Counted from the first letter of the stretch, positions 1 to 6,691 are shown. The stretch is DNA of 11,525 nt from Candidatus Bathyarchaeota archaeon (GCA_004376975.1 SOJA01000174.1:1-11525), one strand, 5' to 3'. Numbers and translations are program-made. Notes: a model not told the origin generated them from the sequence alone.

Positions 1-69
1 TTTCTGATTCAACGTGGCAGAGGCAACAACATTTTCAATGTGTATATATACGGCTTCAGGTTCCGGCAT
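1..69 (-). CDS. tbp: TATA-binding protein, N-terminal fragment (cut by window edge)
   Basis: The reverse strand from the ATG at 67-69 gives 23 codons running off the left edge. After a short acidic start, the visible protein reads IENVVASATLNQK. This is the hallmark first strand of the archaeal/eukaryotic TBP repeat, whose usual continuation is a leucine-aspartate-leucine stretch. TBP binds the TATA box and recruits TFB and RNA polymerase. A GTGAGGT Shine-Dalgarno-like stretch lies just before the ATG, and a TTTATAAA box lies about 40 nt upstream. Only the start is present, so completeness cannot be judged. The identification rests on a short but very characteristic motif. Confidence 0.85.
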   Translation of the reverse strand, partial: MPEPEAVYIHIENVVASATLNQK

Positions 70-74
70 AAACC

Positions 75-91
75 TCACTTCTTATAAGTGA
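75..91. repeat. Inverted repeat over the predicted tbp start site
   Basis: TCACTT (75-80) and AAGTGA (86-91) form a perfect 6-bp inverted repeat around a 5-nt centre. It lies between the tbp TATA box and start codon, where transcription would begin and where the ribosome-binding motif starts. It could be an operator or a small leader hairpin. No bound factor can be named. Confidence 0.4.
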
Positions 92-104
92 AGCTTAAAT
101 ACCC

Positions 105-112
105 TTTATAAA
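105..112 (-). promoter_or_regulatory. TATA box of tbp
   Basis: TTTATAAA lies about 36-43 nt upstream of the tbp ATG, with a purine-rich flank upstream of it on the transcribed strand. By the usual archaeal spacing of about 25 nt, transcription would start near 80-85. That leaves a leader of roughly 12-15 nt with a GAGGT ribosome-binding motif. A second, weaker AT-rich element (TATTTAAG) lies at 94-101. Confidence 0.5.
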
Positions 113-275
113 ACCTTATGTTAAAAAGCTGAAGCCATCCTTCACATTCCCTCCTTTTCCCAGCAAACCATCTTACAAATCGTGTATAACCTGCCTTATA
201 ACAAGTTGAAACAGAAGTTCCTTCTGAAGTTAGCGCGCGGCTTTCAAAGCATACGCTTCTTAACTTCAATAAACA

Positions 276-941
276 TTAATGGCGAATAGAAGATTTCTCC
301 GAAATTTCTTCTTGTTTAACTTCAGATTTTTCGCCTAAAAGCGCTGGAATCGCAAACTCCACAATTACCAAAACAACTAGCAGAATTATTATTATAGATA
401 TTCCGGAGGAATTATGCATAAAAAGAGCGACGCTTCCAAGCCATGGAATCCGCAACACAACCTTGCCAACCACTTTGTCCTCTGACACCCAGTTCCCGTC
501 GGGCTTATCGTTACCATCGCCTTTTGTCTGGAAAGTTATAGTTCCTTGTTCTCTTTTTGCAATGGCTCTATGGACTACTAGTTCACTACCGCGATGAAAA
601 ACGATAATGTCACCGTAAGGCTCCTCAGCTGCGTAAATCTCTTCAGGGTTTATTCCCTGTATTATGATCAAGTCACCCACATGCAGTGTTGGTTCAAATG
701 GATGAGACCAACCGTCGCAGTACATGTGTTGTACAGTACACATGCTGCCGGAAGCCACAGCTAATGCAGGATACTGGGTGTTTGACACTAGTTGTAATCC
801 ATACCAGAAACCGAGAACTATTACAACAATTAGGACTATCGTTATTGCGGTTTGGATGTACTCGTTTTTCAATGCCTTTCGGACTGTGTCCAGCGTCAAT
901 TTTATGCCTTCTTTTTTTTGTTGGTGTGCTCTTGTTGACAT
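276..941 (-). CDS. Signal peptidase I, archaeal/eukaryotic (Sec11-like, S26B) type
   Basis: This membrane peptidase removes signal peptides from secreted proteins on the outer face of the membrane. The 221-residue protein has an N-terminal membrane segment (about 31-50), then SGSM with the likely nucleophile Ser66. VVHR follows with His124, where eukaryotic-type enzymes have His instead of Lys, and then KGDGN with Asp142, with a further candidate acid at Asp148. A second membrane segment (about 181-200) precedes a charged tail. Unlike the compact SGSMEPTL form, about 15 residues with Cys68 and Cys75 separate SGSM from EPTLHVGD. I chose the ATG at 941; a TTG three codons upstream (950) is also in frame. 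A GAAGG motif sits just before the ATG. It stands alone, leftward, with 206 nt before tbp. Confidence 0.9.
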   Translation of the reverse strand: MSTRAHQQKKEGIKLTLDTVRKALKNEYIQTAITIVLIVVIVLGFWYGLQLVSNTQYPALAVASGSMCTVQHMYCDGWSHPFEPTLHVGDLIIIQGINPEEIYAAEEPYGDIIVFHRGSELVVHRAIAKREQGTITFQTKGDGNDKPDGNWVSEDKVVGKVVLRIPWLGSVALFMHNSSGISIIIILLVVLVIVEFAIPALLGEKSEVKQEEISEKSSIRH

Positions 942-1246
942 AGCCTTCAAGGTTTTAAAACTTAGCGCTTGAATTCATAAAAAATTGGGGGGAAGGGGAA
1001 GATGAGGGTAACCTTAAAGCTCTGTGGCTTTGAACTAGTTTGGTCTTGTCTGAGATGCTTTGGAATCTTTGCAGTGTTTAGGGCATTCATGTACATCCTA
1101 TATGTTATTATCATCTGTTTTTCTTGCCTGGACATTAGGTTATAGGGTCTTAAGTCTTATGCGTTGCCTTGGCGTATTTCGCAGTGTAAATTGATTTTTG
1201 TTTCGTTTGCGTTTTCGGCATGTAACGGTTATTGTCAGAGCTTTTT
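942..1246. other. Intergenic stretch with no convincing gene
   Basis: This 305-nt gap lies between the signal peptidase start and the Cren7-like gene. It holds two opposed short open frames over the same bases. One is 47 codons rightward (1002-1145), hydrophobic and cysteine-rich, preceded by a G-rich tract that mimics a ribosome-binding site. The other is 57 codons leftward (962-1135) with no ribosome-binding motif. Neither matches a family I know and they cannot both be normal genes. TTTTAAAA at 953-960 lies only about 12 nt before the signal peptidase ATG, too close for a standard TATA box unless translation starts further inside. No tRNA-like structure was seen. Confidence 0.4.
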
Positions 1247-1423
1247 TTAAGCTGGAATCTTCTTTTTACTCAACACTACACGGAAGGCTTTATTACATTT
1301 CGGACAATCGAAAAGCCCTATTTCCAGCTGCATTCTTTTTCCTGAGCGATCGGGACGTCCAGCCATCTTCCACGATTTCCTCTCTTTAGAAACGTTTGTT
1401 CCACATTTCGGACATTTAGCCAT
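1247..1423 (-). CDS. Small zinc-ribbon protein resembling chromatin protein Cren7
   Basis: A 58-residue basic protein with CPKC at 4-7 and CPKC at 40-43, a classic two-knuckle zinc ribbon. The middle, with Trp18, a GR..SGK turn and EIGLF (34-38), then FRVVLSKKK, lines up by eye with Cren7 (VWALAP, GRKGVKIGLF, KYFRHKLPDD). Cren7 is a monomeric DNA-binding chromatin protein of crenarchaea that kinks DNA. A good GGAGG ribosome-binding site lies 8 nt before the ATG, and the frame is clean. Cren7 itself has no zinc knuckles, so this could be a zinc-stabilised relative or a separate small zinc-ribbon family. A DNA-binding role is inferred from the resemblance and from the Lys/Arg content. It stands alone between the signal peptidase and a gene-poor stretch. 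Confidence 0.8.
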   Translation of the reverse strand: MAKCPKCGTNVSKERKSWKMAGRPDRSGKRMQLEIGLFDCPKCNKAFRVVLSKKKIPA

Positions 1424-2256
1424 TTAATTTTCCTCCAACATTCTTGTTAACCATCGTTTCTGATGATGATAGATAAAAAATTTTCCATTGTTTTCGGATA
1501 GAAAATCTTTGCTTAAACATCACGTTTAGACATGTTTATTACAAAAGAGCATGTATTCAGCAAAAACTTTGAAGTTAAACTCTAAAAACGCATACATCAA
1601 TCAGCCAGAGTGAGTTGTAAACGAAAATTCAGCTTCATTTGCTGTCAAGCATGCCTCTCGACGTGACATAGACGATGTTGACGAGGGGTTAAAGACCATT
1701 ACAACGAACTTATAGTAGTTGCTGAGGGCTAGGTTCAGCTAGAAAATTCAAACGTAGACAGGAAATGGACGTTAGAGCATTAATAAATGGTGCATGGTGT
1801 TCTCGGTAAACATCATATTCAACAAAAAAAGGCTTGATGTGAACGGTGGAATTTGCTTCAAAAGTGACAATATCGTTCAGCAAACATGGTCCAACGCCGA
1901 CCAGACGCTTAAGTAAAGCCCACAAGAAGTCTTTACAAAACCAAAGCTGAAGTTAGCTTATCACCTTCTACAATGGCAAAGTTGACCCAGTCCAGTAATT
2001 ATGTTTTTTGCAGTGTGGATGGAAAGAACTGAGTCTTGACTGCAGAGGAGTGATTGTAACCTTTCAGGGGATTTGAACATGGAATAAGCTGTAAAGGGCG
2101 TAAGAGACGGCTGAGGGGGGAGTAGCTGCAGAGCAAGCTGTGAAATCTCCGTAAAATCTGTTCAATTACTGAAGGAAATGATGAAAGAGGACTTTCCAAA
2201 ATGCTTTTACACGAGAATTCCCGCTTATTGTTTCAGCATTTGAGGTTCAACCTAAC
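1424..2256. other. Long gene-poor stretch, possibly decayed coding DNA
   Basis: About 830 nt holding no intact gene I can support. Short protein-like pieces appear rightward in several frames, all soon stopped. At 1614-1715 a piece with RRDIDDVDEGL near its end resembles a cysteine desulfurase C-terminus. At 1794-1916 there is a 40-codon frame. Around 2142-2240 there is a piece containing KSVQLLKEMMKEDFP. Leftward open frames at 1710-1925 and 1999-2199 have unconvincing composition and no ribosome-binding site. I found no tRNA, no recognisable RNase P or SRP RNA core, and no array of repeats. The last 15 nt carry the helicase ribosome-binding motif GAGGT (2242-2246). Confidence 0.4.
1472..1480 (-). 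promoter_or_regulatory. Possible TATA box of the Cren7-like gene
   Basis: On the reverse strand TTTTTTATC lies about 50 nt upstream of the Cren7-like ATG, in an AT-rich patch. Standard spacing would place the transcript start near 1450 and give a leader of about 27 nt containing the GGAGG site. It is a weak match to the archaeal consensus, chosen mainly by position. Confidence 0.3.
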
Positions 2257-5136
2257 TTGAAAGACTCTCTAGAAAATGCTTTTGACATGCTTGTTAAGCC
2301 AGTTCGAAAGCTGATTGAGCAGAGGGGATTCTCGAAACCTACAGAGCCGCAGCAGAAAACCATACCGAAAATTCTAGAAGGGAAAAATATTCTTCTTATT
2401 TCACCTACTGCATCTGGCAAGACTGAAGCTGCCTTTCTCCCAGTTTTAAGTATGCTTCTTCAACAGCCACAAAGGATACCAGGCATACAAGCTTTGTACA
2501 TTACTCCTTTGAGAGCTTTGAACAGGGATATGCTTGAAAGACTTGAATGGTGGTGCAATAATCTAGATGTAAAGTTGGCTGTTAGACACGGTGACACCGA
2601 AACAAGGGAAAGGACAAGGCAATCCCGGAGCCCTCCAACCATTCTGATTACAACTCCTGAGACTTTGCAAGCTATATTGCCAGGATGGATTCTGCGTCAG
2701 CATCTGCGGCATGTACGTTGGGTTATAATTGACGAAGTGCATGAGATGGCTGATAGCAAACGTGGAAGCCAGCTGTCCCTGGCATTAGAAAGGTTGAGGC
2801 TGATTGTCGGTAAAGATTTCCAGATGATAGGCTTGTCCGCAACCATTGGCACTCCTGAAAAGGTGGGTCAGTTTCTTGTTGGAAGTGGCAGAAGCGTTGA
2901 GATAGTTCGTGTTCCAGTGGCAAGAATAATGCGGCTGAAGATAGTTTTTCCTAAACCTGAAAATGAAGATTACAGGCTTGCTACAAAGCTTTATACTCAC
3001 CCGGAAGTCGCAGCTAGATTGAGGATAATCCGCGACTACATAAGCAAACGTAAGTCAGTACTTTTATTCACAAATACAAGGTCGATATCAGAGGTTTTAG
3101 CCAGCAGGTTCAAGGTTTGGGACATGAATTTCCCAGTTTCAATACATCACGGCTCCCTCGCAAAGCCGTCTAGGATAGCTGCTGAAAGAGGACTGAAAAA
3201 CGGCGAGTTAAAGGGACTTGTCTGCACAAGCAGTCTTGAGTTAGGTATAGATGTAGGCAGAATAGACATGGTTATACAGTACATGAGTCCACGAGAGGTT
3301 ACAAGATTAATACAGCGTGTAGGTAGAAGCGGTCATAGAGTAGGTCGTATAGCTGAAGGAATAATCATTACGATGGATTCTGATGATACTCTTGAAGCTT
3401 TGGTGGTAGCTAGAAATGCATTGAAAGAAGACCTTGAACCCGTTGAAATCCCCCCTAAACCTTATGACGCATTGACACATCAGATCGCTGGTCTGCTTCT
3501 TAGGAGGAGAAGATGGGGATTCGGTGAGATTCTAGAAGTATTCAAAAATGCCTATCCCTACGAGGGCTTAACAATGGAAGATGTTGAGAAGATTCTCAGG
3601 TATATGCATCAGCGTTTTCCACGCTTGGCATGGGTTTCCTTTGAAGACAAAGTAGTTTTAAAACCTAGAAGTACAAAGGCTCTCTTCGAATATTATTTCG
3701 GCAACTTATCCATGATACCTAATAAAAAGCAGTACCTTGTGGTTGATGAATCAAAAGACTCAGCGGTAGGAGTGCTGGATGAAGCGTTCATGGCTGAGTA
3801 TGGTAAACCTGGAATAAAATTCATCATCAGAGGAAGCCCTTGGCAAATATTACATGTTTCCGGAGAAAAAGTGCATGTTACACCGGTTGATGATCCTACT
3901 GGAGCCATTCCAAGCTGGATAGGCGAACAAATTCCTGTCCCGTTTAAGATTGCGCAGGAAGTAGGATTCATTAGAGGCTTTGTTGAAGAGCAAATGAAGA
4001 AAGGGCTTTCACCTGAAGAGATTGCTGTCAAACTAAGTGAAAAGTACTCTTCTGACAAAGAAAATGTTTTACGTGCCATAAATGAAACGGTTGAGCATGT
4101 AAACTATGGATTCCCAGTTCCTACGGACAAAAGAATAATAGTTGAAGATTGGGAGGAATTCGTAATAATTCACGCTCACTTCGGCTCCCTTACGAACAGG
4201 GCTTTAGCTCAACTCGCAGGCCATTTACTTTCCGAAAAAATCGGATATAGCATCGTGGTTCAACATGACCCTTACCGCATCTTCGTACAAACGATGAAAG
4301 CCTCAAACTCGAACCAAATTCTCACATTGTTTGATGAAATGAAGACCATGCCTGAGCAGACAATAAGAGATAGCATAACAAGGGCAACCGTGAAAACTGG
4401 GCTTTTCAAAAGAAGAATAATTCACGTGGCAAGACGTTTTGGAGCTTTGCAGAAATGGGCTGACTTCAGCAGTGTGAGCCTTCAAAAACTAATAGAAAGC
4501 TTTGAAGGCACACCCATCTATGAAGAAGCACTAAAAGAGGTTTTCACAAAAGACTTGAAACTAGAACAGCTCATTCAAGTTCTCAGAAAAATTCGACAAG
4601 GCGAAATCCAAGTGCAAAAAGTCGAAACTAATGGGAATGTAACTCCAGTTGCGCGTGTAGGTATCGAAAGGGTAAGCATGAAAACCGATTTGATTCCTCC
4701 GGAAAGAATGAAAGCCATGCTCGTAAAATCTGCGAAAGCACGATTACTTAGTGAAACATGTGTTTTTGTATGCACAAACTGTTGGAACTACATTGAAATG
4801 ATATGTGCCAAAGATCTGCCGGATAAGCCGAAATGTCCAGCATGCGGATCTACAGCATTGGGTCTTCTCAAAGTTGAAGAGGAGAAGGTTCTTTCGCTTG
4901 CCGAAAAAAAAGGTGAAAAACTAACTAAGATAGAAGAGAAAATGCAGAGAAGAGCATTGCAAACAGCCCGGCTAATAACTAGACATGGAAAACCTGCTGT
5001 TGTGGCATTATGTGCAAAGAGGGTTAAAGCGTCAGATGTCATAGGGGTTCTAGAAGAAGAAACTAACCTCAGTGACAAATTTTTCGAGTTAGTTCTTGAA
5101 GCTGAACGCAAAGTTTTAAGCAAGAGATTCTGGTAA
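2257..5136 (+). CDS. lhr: Lhr-family superfamily 2 helicase with C-terminal zinc site
   Basis: This is an ATP-driven 3'-5' nucleic-acid helicase of the Large helicase-related family, linked in archaea to DNA repair or RNA processing. The Q-like segment FSKPTEPQQ (25-33) is followed by motif I SPTASGKT (49-56), motif II DEVH (159-162), motif III SAT (194-196) and motif VI QRVGRSGHR (353-361). The Lhr winged-helix and core regions then follow. A zinc site sits near the end: C839-x2-C842-x17-C860-x2-C863. A basic coiled stretch (about 876-900) and a final helical region close the protein. At 959 residues it is slightly longer than minimal archaeal Lhr proteins (about 850-900), the excess matching the zinc-containing tail. 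The TTG at 2257 has GAGGT 10 nt upstream. The next ATG (2287) has no such motif and would cut into the conserved start. Its exact Lhr subgroup is not certain. Confidence 0.92.
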   Translation: MKDSLENAFDMLVKPVRKLIEQRGFSKPTEPQQKTIPKILEGKNILLISPTASGKTEAAFLPVLSMLLQQPQRIPGIQALYITPLRALNRDMLERLEWWCNNLDVKLAVRHGDTETRERTRQSRSPPTILITTPETLQAILPGWILRQHLRHVRWVIIDEVHEMADSKRGSQLSLALERLRLIVGKDFQMIGLSATIGTPEKVGQFLVGSGRSVEIVRVPVARIMRLKIVFPKPENEDYRLATKLYTHPEVAARLRIIRDYISKRKSVLLFTNTRSISEVLASRFKVWDMNFPVSIHHGSLAKPSRIAAERGLKNGELKGLVCTSSLELGIDVGRIDMVIQYMSPREVTRLIQRVGRSGHRVGRIAEGIIITMDSDDTLEALVVARNALKEDLEPVEIPPKPYDALTHQIAGLLLRRRRWGFGEILEVFKNAYPYEGLTMEDVEKILRYMHQRFPRLAWVSFEDKVVLKPRSTKALFEYYFGNLSMIPNKKQYLVVDESKDSAVGVLDEAFMAEYGKPGIKFIIRGSPWQILHVSGEKVHVTPVDDPTGAIPSWIGEQIPVPFKIAQEVGFIRGFVEEQMKKGLSPEEIAVKLSEKYSSDKENVLRAINETVEHVNYGFPVPTDKRIIVEDWEEFVIIHAHFGSLTNRALAQLAGHLLSEKIGYSIVVQHDPYRIFVQTMKASNSNQILTLFDEMKTMPEQTIRDSITRATVKTGLFKRRIIHVARRFGALQKWADFSSVSLQKLIESFEGTPIYEEALKEVFTKDLKLEQLIQVLRKIRQGEIQVQKVETNGNVTPVARVGIERVSMKTDLIPPERMKAMLVKSAKARLLSETCVFVCTNCWNYIEMICAKDLPDKPKCPACGSTALGLLKVEEEKVLSLAEKKGEKLTKIEEKMQRRALQTARLITRHGKPAVVALCAKRVKASDVIGVLEEETNLSDKFFELVLEAERKVLSKRFW

Positions 5137-5156
5137 CGCTGAAACTCACAACAACT

Positions 5157-5166
5157 CTTAAATTAA
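5157..5166 (+). promoter_or_regulatory. Possible TATA-like element before the cysteine-rich gene
   Basis: CTTAAATTAA lies 21 nt after the helicase stop and about 55 nt before the GTG of the next gene. Standard spacing puts the transcript start near 5187-5190. This suggests the small gene and the downstream methyltransferase have their own promoter. The match is modest. Confidence 0.3.
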
Positions 5167-5219
5167 CAATCATCATAGTTTGGATAACATCCCTGCTTTA
5201 GTTATGGAGACAAGCAAAC

Positions 5220-5543
5220 GTGGAGATAAGTCGAAAAAAACTAAGAGAAGAAGTTCTTAAGAGACTTAAACATGTTAAGACATGTGTCTTGGCTAGAGAA
5301 CTATGTCTTCTGGTTCGCACAAACAGAGCTGTGTTGGAACCGAAAGACGTACATGACACGTGCCTTTACATAGCAGACCTCTGCAAGCAGCACGGATGTG
5401 AAGAGCAAAGTGAGTTGTGCCGCAGGGCAGCAGAGGCAGCGCTAACAGATGAGAAAAAATACCTCGAGTTATGCGCTCAAAGCTGCACGAAATGCGGAGA
5501 ATCCCGAACGCCAACAGCTAAAAAATCAACTTATGTTGCCTAG
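5220..5543 (+). CDS. Cysteine-rich helical protein of unknown function
   Basis: I do not recognise this gene with certainty. The 107-residue protein looks all-helical and has nine cysteines (22, 29, 48, 55, 60, 67, 85, 89, 92) plus His18, His45 and His58. Three pairs are spaced C-x6-C (22/29, 48/55, 60/67), two turns apart on one helix face. The end carries CAQSCTKC. This recalls the Cys-rich four-helix metal-storage proteins (DUF326/Csp-like), so binding of copper or another soft metal is a reasonable guess. The usual C-x3-C spacing is seen only at 85/89. The GTG start has GGAG 10 nt upstream, and the frame is closed by a stop just before. An overlapping ATG at 5204 is in another frame and ends quickly. 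The methyltransferase follows 63 nt later. Confidence 0.75.
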   Translation: MEISRKKLREEVLKRLKHVKTCVLARELCLLVRTNRAVLEPKDVHDTCLYIADLCKQHGCEEQSELCRRAAEAALTDEKKYLELCAQSCTKCGESRTPTAKKSTYVA

Positions 5544-5606
5544 AATCAATGAAAAACCTTTGAAAAAACAAGAGAAGGGCTGAACCAGAATGACAGTCAA
5601 GCATGA

Positions 5607-6098
5607 ATGGAGGATTGCGAACTGTTCTTAGCACCTTATGTTCCAAGCCCGCCCTCAGTGATTCAACAAATGCTAGTTCTAGCCGGATTGAAACCTGGAG
5701 AGGTTTTCTTTGATTTGGGTGCAGGAGATGGCAGAGCAGTTATAATGGCTGCAAAAGATTTTGGTGCTAGAGCTGTTGGAGTCGAATTAAGGGAAGACTT
5801 GATGAAAAAAGCGTTAAACCTAGTTTATGAACAAAATCTTCAAAATAGAGTGACAATGGTAAACAGTGACATGTTCAAAGTGGACTTGACTTCAGCAGAC
5901 GTGGTTTTTCTTTACTTGACAACAAGCGCGAACGAAAAGGTTAAGCCTAAACTTGAGGCCGAACTTAAAAAGGGAACCCGTGTAGTCTCACATGATTATG
6001 AGATTGTAGGGTGGAAACCCAGTGAAGTTAAGAATTTCTGCGAAAACCCAAGATTAGGATATCCTTCACACACACTTTACCTATACAAGAAAAGCTAG
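5607..6098 (+). CDS. Dot1-like protein lysine methyltransferase (aKMT4-type)
   Basis: A 163-residue class I SAM-dependent methyltransferase. It opens with LAPYVPSPPSVIQQML, the entry segment typical of archaeal aKMT4/Dot1-like enzymes. SAM motif I is DLGAGDGR (36-43), the acidic ribose-binding residue is Glu60, and NSD (86-88) marks the adenine loop. VVFLYLTTSANEKVKPKL (99-116) and RVVSHDYEIVGW (125-136) match the family core. Crenarchaeal aKMT4 methylates lysines of chromatin proteins, Cren7 among them; here the substrate is inferred. The length is typical. A TGA directly precedes the ATG in frame, so this is the earliest start. No good ribosome-binding site is visible, suggesting a leaderless or coupled message. 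A small-molecule methyltransferase is the main alternative. Confidence 0.85.
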   Translation: MEDCELFLAPYVPSPPSVIQQMLVLAGLKPGEVFFDLGAGDGRAVIMAAKDFGARAVGVELREDLMKKALNLVYEQNLQNRVTMVNSDMFKVDLTSADVVFLYLTTSANEKVKPKLEAELKKGTRVVSHDYEIVGWKPSEVKNFCENPRLGYPSHTLYLYKKS

Positions 6099-6106
6099 GC
6101 GCTAAA

Positions 6107-6130
6107 GTGAAGCTCTCACTTCACAGCTTC
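6107..6130. repeat. Two mutually exclusive short hairpins after the methyltransferase
   Basis: GTGAAG (6107-6112) pairs perfectly with CTTCAC (6119-6124). Overlapping this, GAAGCT (6109-6114) pairs with AGCTTC (6125-6130). Only one stem can form at a time. They begin 8 nt after the methyltransferase stop and may mark its transcript end, although no long T-run follows directly. The function is unknown. Confidence 0.35.
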
Positions 6131-6370
6131 CCTCGGTATTGGTTCTGATGCTTTTATGAAACGACTGAAGTTATGCCAGGTCTCATTTTTATCCTTTCAA
6201 AATTCCATAGTCCATGATTCAACACTTGAGATGCAGATTTCTCTCTGATTGCAGCTGGATCAATCTGCAGTTTTTTTGCCAATTGACACGTTTATGAGCG
6301 CACGCTTTATCGAAAGTGAGAAATAGGAATTATGAGTTAGACGTCTAGCATATGAGTCGTTGGTGAGATT
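6131..6370. other. Intergenic stretch with one short reverse-strand frame
   Basis: Between the methyltransferase and the small membrane protein the only coding-like signal is a leftward 42-codon frame, 6154-6282. It starts with TTG and includes LQIDPAAIREKSASQVLNHG. Its residue mix looks protein-like, but it has no ribosome-binding site and no family I recognise. It may be a gene remnant or chance. The last bases hold GGTGAG, the ribosome-binding motif of the next gene. TTTATC near 6308 is a weak candidate TATA element for it. Confidence 0.3.
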
Positions 6371-6691
6371 TTGACAGTTAAGGAAAGAGATCCATATTTA
6401 TGTGCAGCTGGTTCATTCTTTTTTCCCGGATTAGGACAGGTCTATTGTGGAAAAATATTAAGGGGGATAGCTTTCCTTGTTCCAGCAGTCCTTCTAACAA
6501 TTCCTTATGGTTTCATCTCTTTGTCTATCCATTTTTACTGGTTTGAGGGTGCTGCGTGGTGGACGTACTGGGCCTCACTTATTACACCTATCTCAAAGAT
6601 AGTAGATTTTGTTGTCCGAGTCATAGCAACATACGACGCTTATAACGTAGCTAGACTAGCTAAAGCTGGAAAGGAAGAAAAAAACTTATAG
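6371..6691 (+). CDS. Small TM2-like integral membrane protein
   Basis: A 106-residue protein of unknown function. It contains PGLGQVYCGKILRG (19-32), the signature turn of small TM2-type membrane proteins (PGLGQ.Y.G...KG). A first hydrophobic segment lies at about 33-53, an aromatic stretch at 54-68 and a second segment at about 67-88. Then comes the family-like YDAYNVARLA (88-97) and a basic-acidic tail. The TTG start has GGTGAG a few bases upstream, and no better start is in frame. It is followed after 67 nt by the TIM-barrel gene and may share its transcript. The role cannot be deduced; such proteins are often accessory membrane components. Confidence 0.8.
   Translation: MTVKERDPYLCAAGSFFFPGLGQVYCGKILRGIAFLVPAVLLTIPYGFISLSIHFYWFEGAAWWTYWASLITPISKIVDFVVRVIATYDAYNVARLAKAGKEEKNL

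Noticed and set aside
75..269. Leftward 64-codon open frame between the signal peptidase and tbp
   Set aside because: It runs across the tbp TATA box and leader, has no family resemblance, and its end falls in the tbp regulatory region.
962..1135. Leftward 57-codon frame ending in a proline/phenylalanine-rich tail
   Set aside because: No ribosome-binding site. The tail is simply the reverse reading of the G-rich tract, and no family is recognised.
1002..1145. Rightward 47-codon hydrophobic, cysteine-rich frame after a G-rich tract
   Set aside because: The G-rich tract mimics a ribosome-binding site, but there is no promoter, no known family, and a competing frame exists on the other strand.
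1458..1480. TGATGATGA as the C box of a C/D guide RNA
   Set aside because: No D box (CTGA) follows at a usable distance on the same strand.
1723..1740. CTAGGTTCAGCTAG as a tRNA T-arm
   Set aside because: No acceptor, D or anticodon stems can be built around it.
1710..1925. Leftward 71-codon frame in the gene-poor stretch
   Set aside because: Residue mix is not convincing, no ribosome-binding site is seen, and it overlaps equally plausible rightward fragments.
1999..2199. Leftward 66-codon frame rich in Ser, Leu and Pro
   Set aside because: This composition is typical of antisense reading, and no start signal or family resemblance was found.
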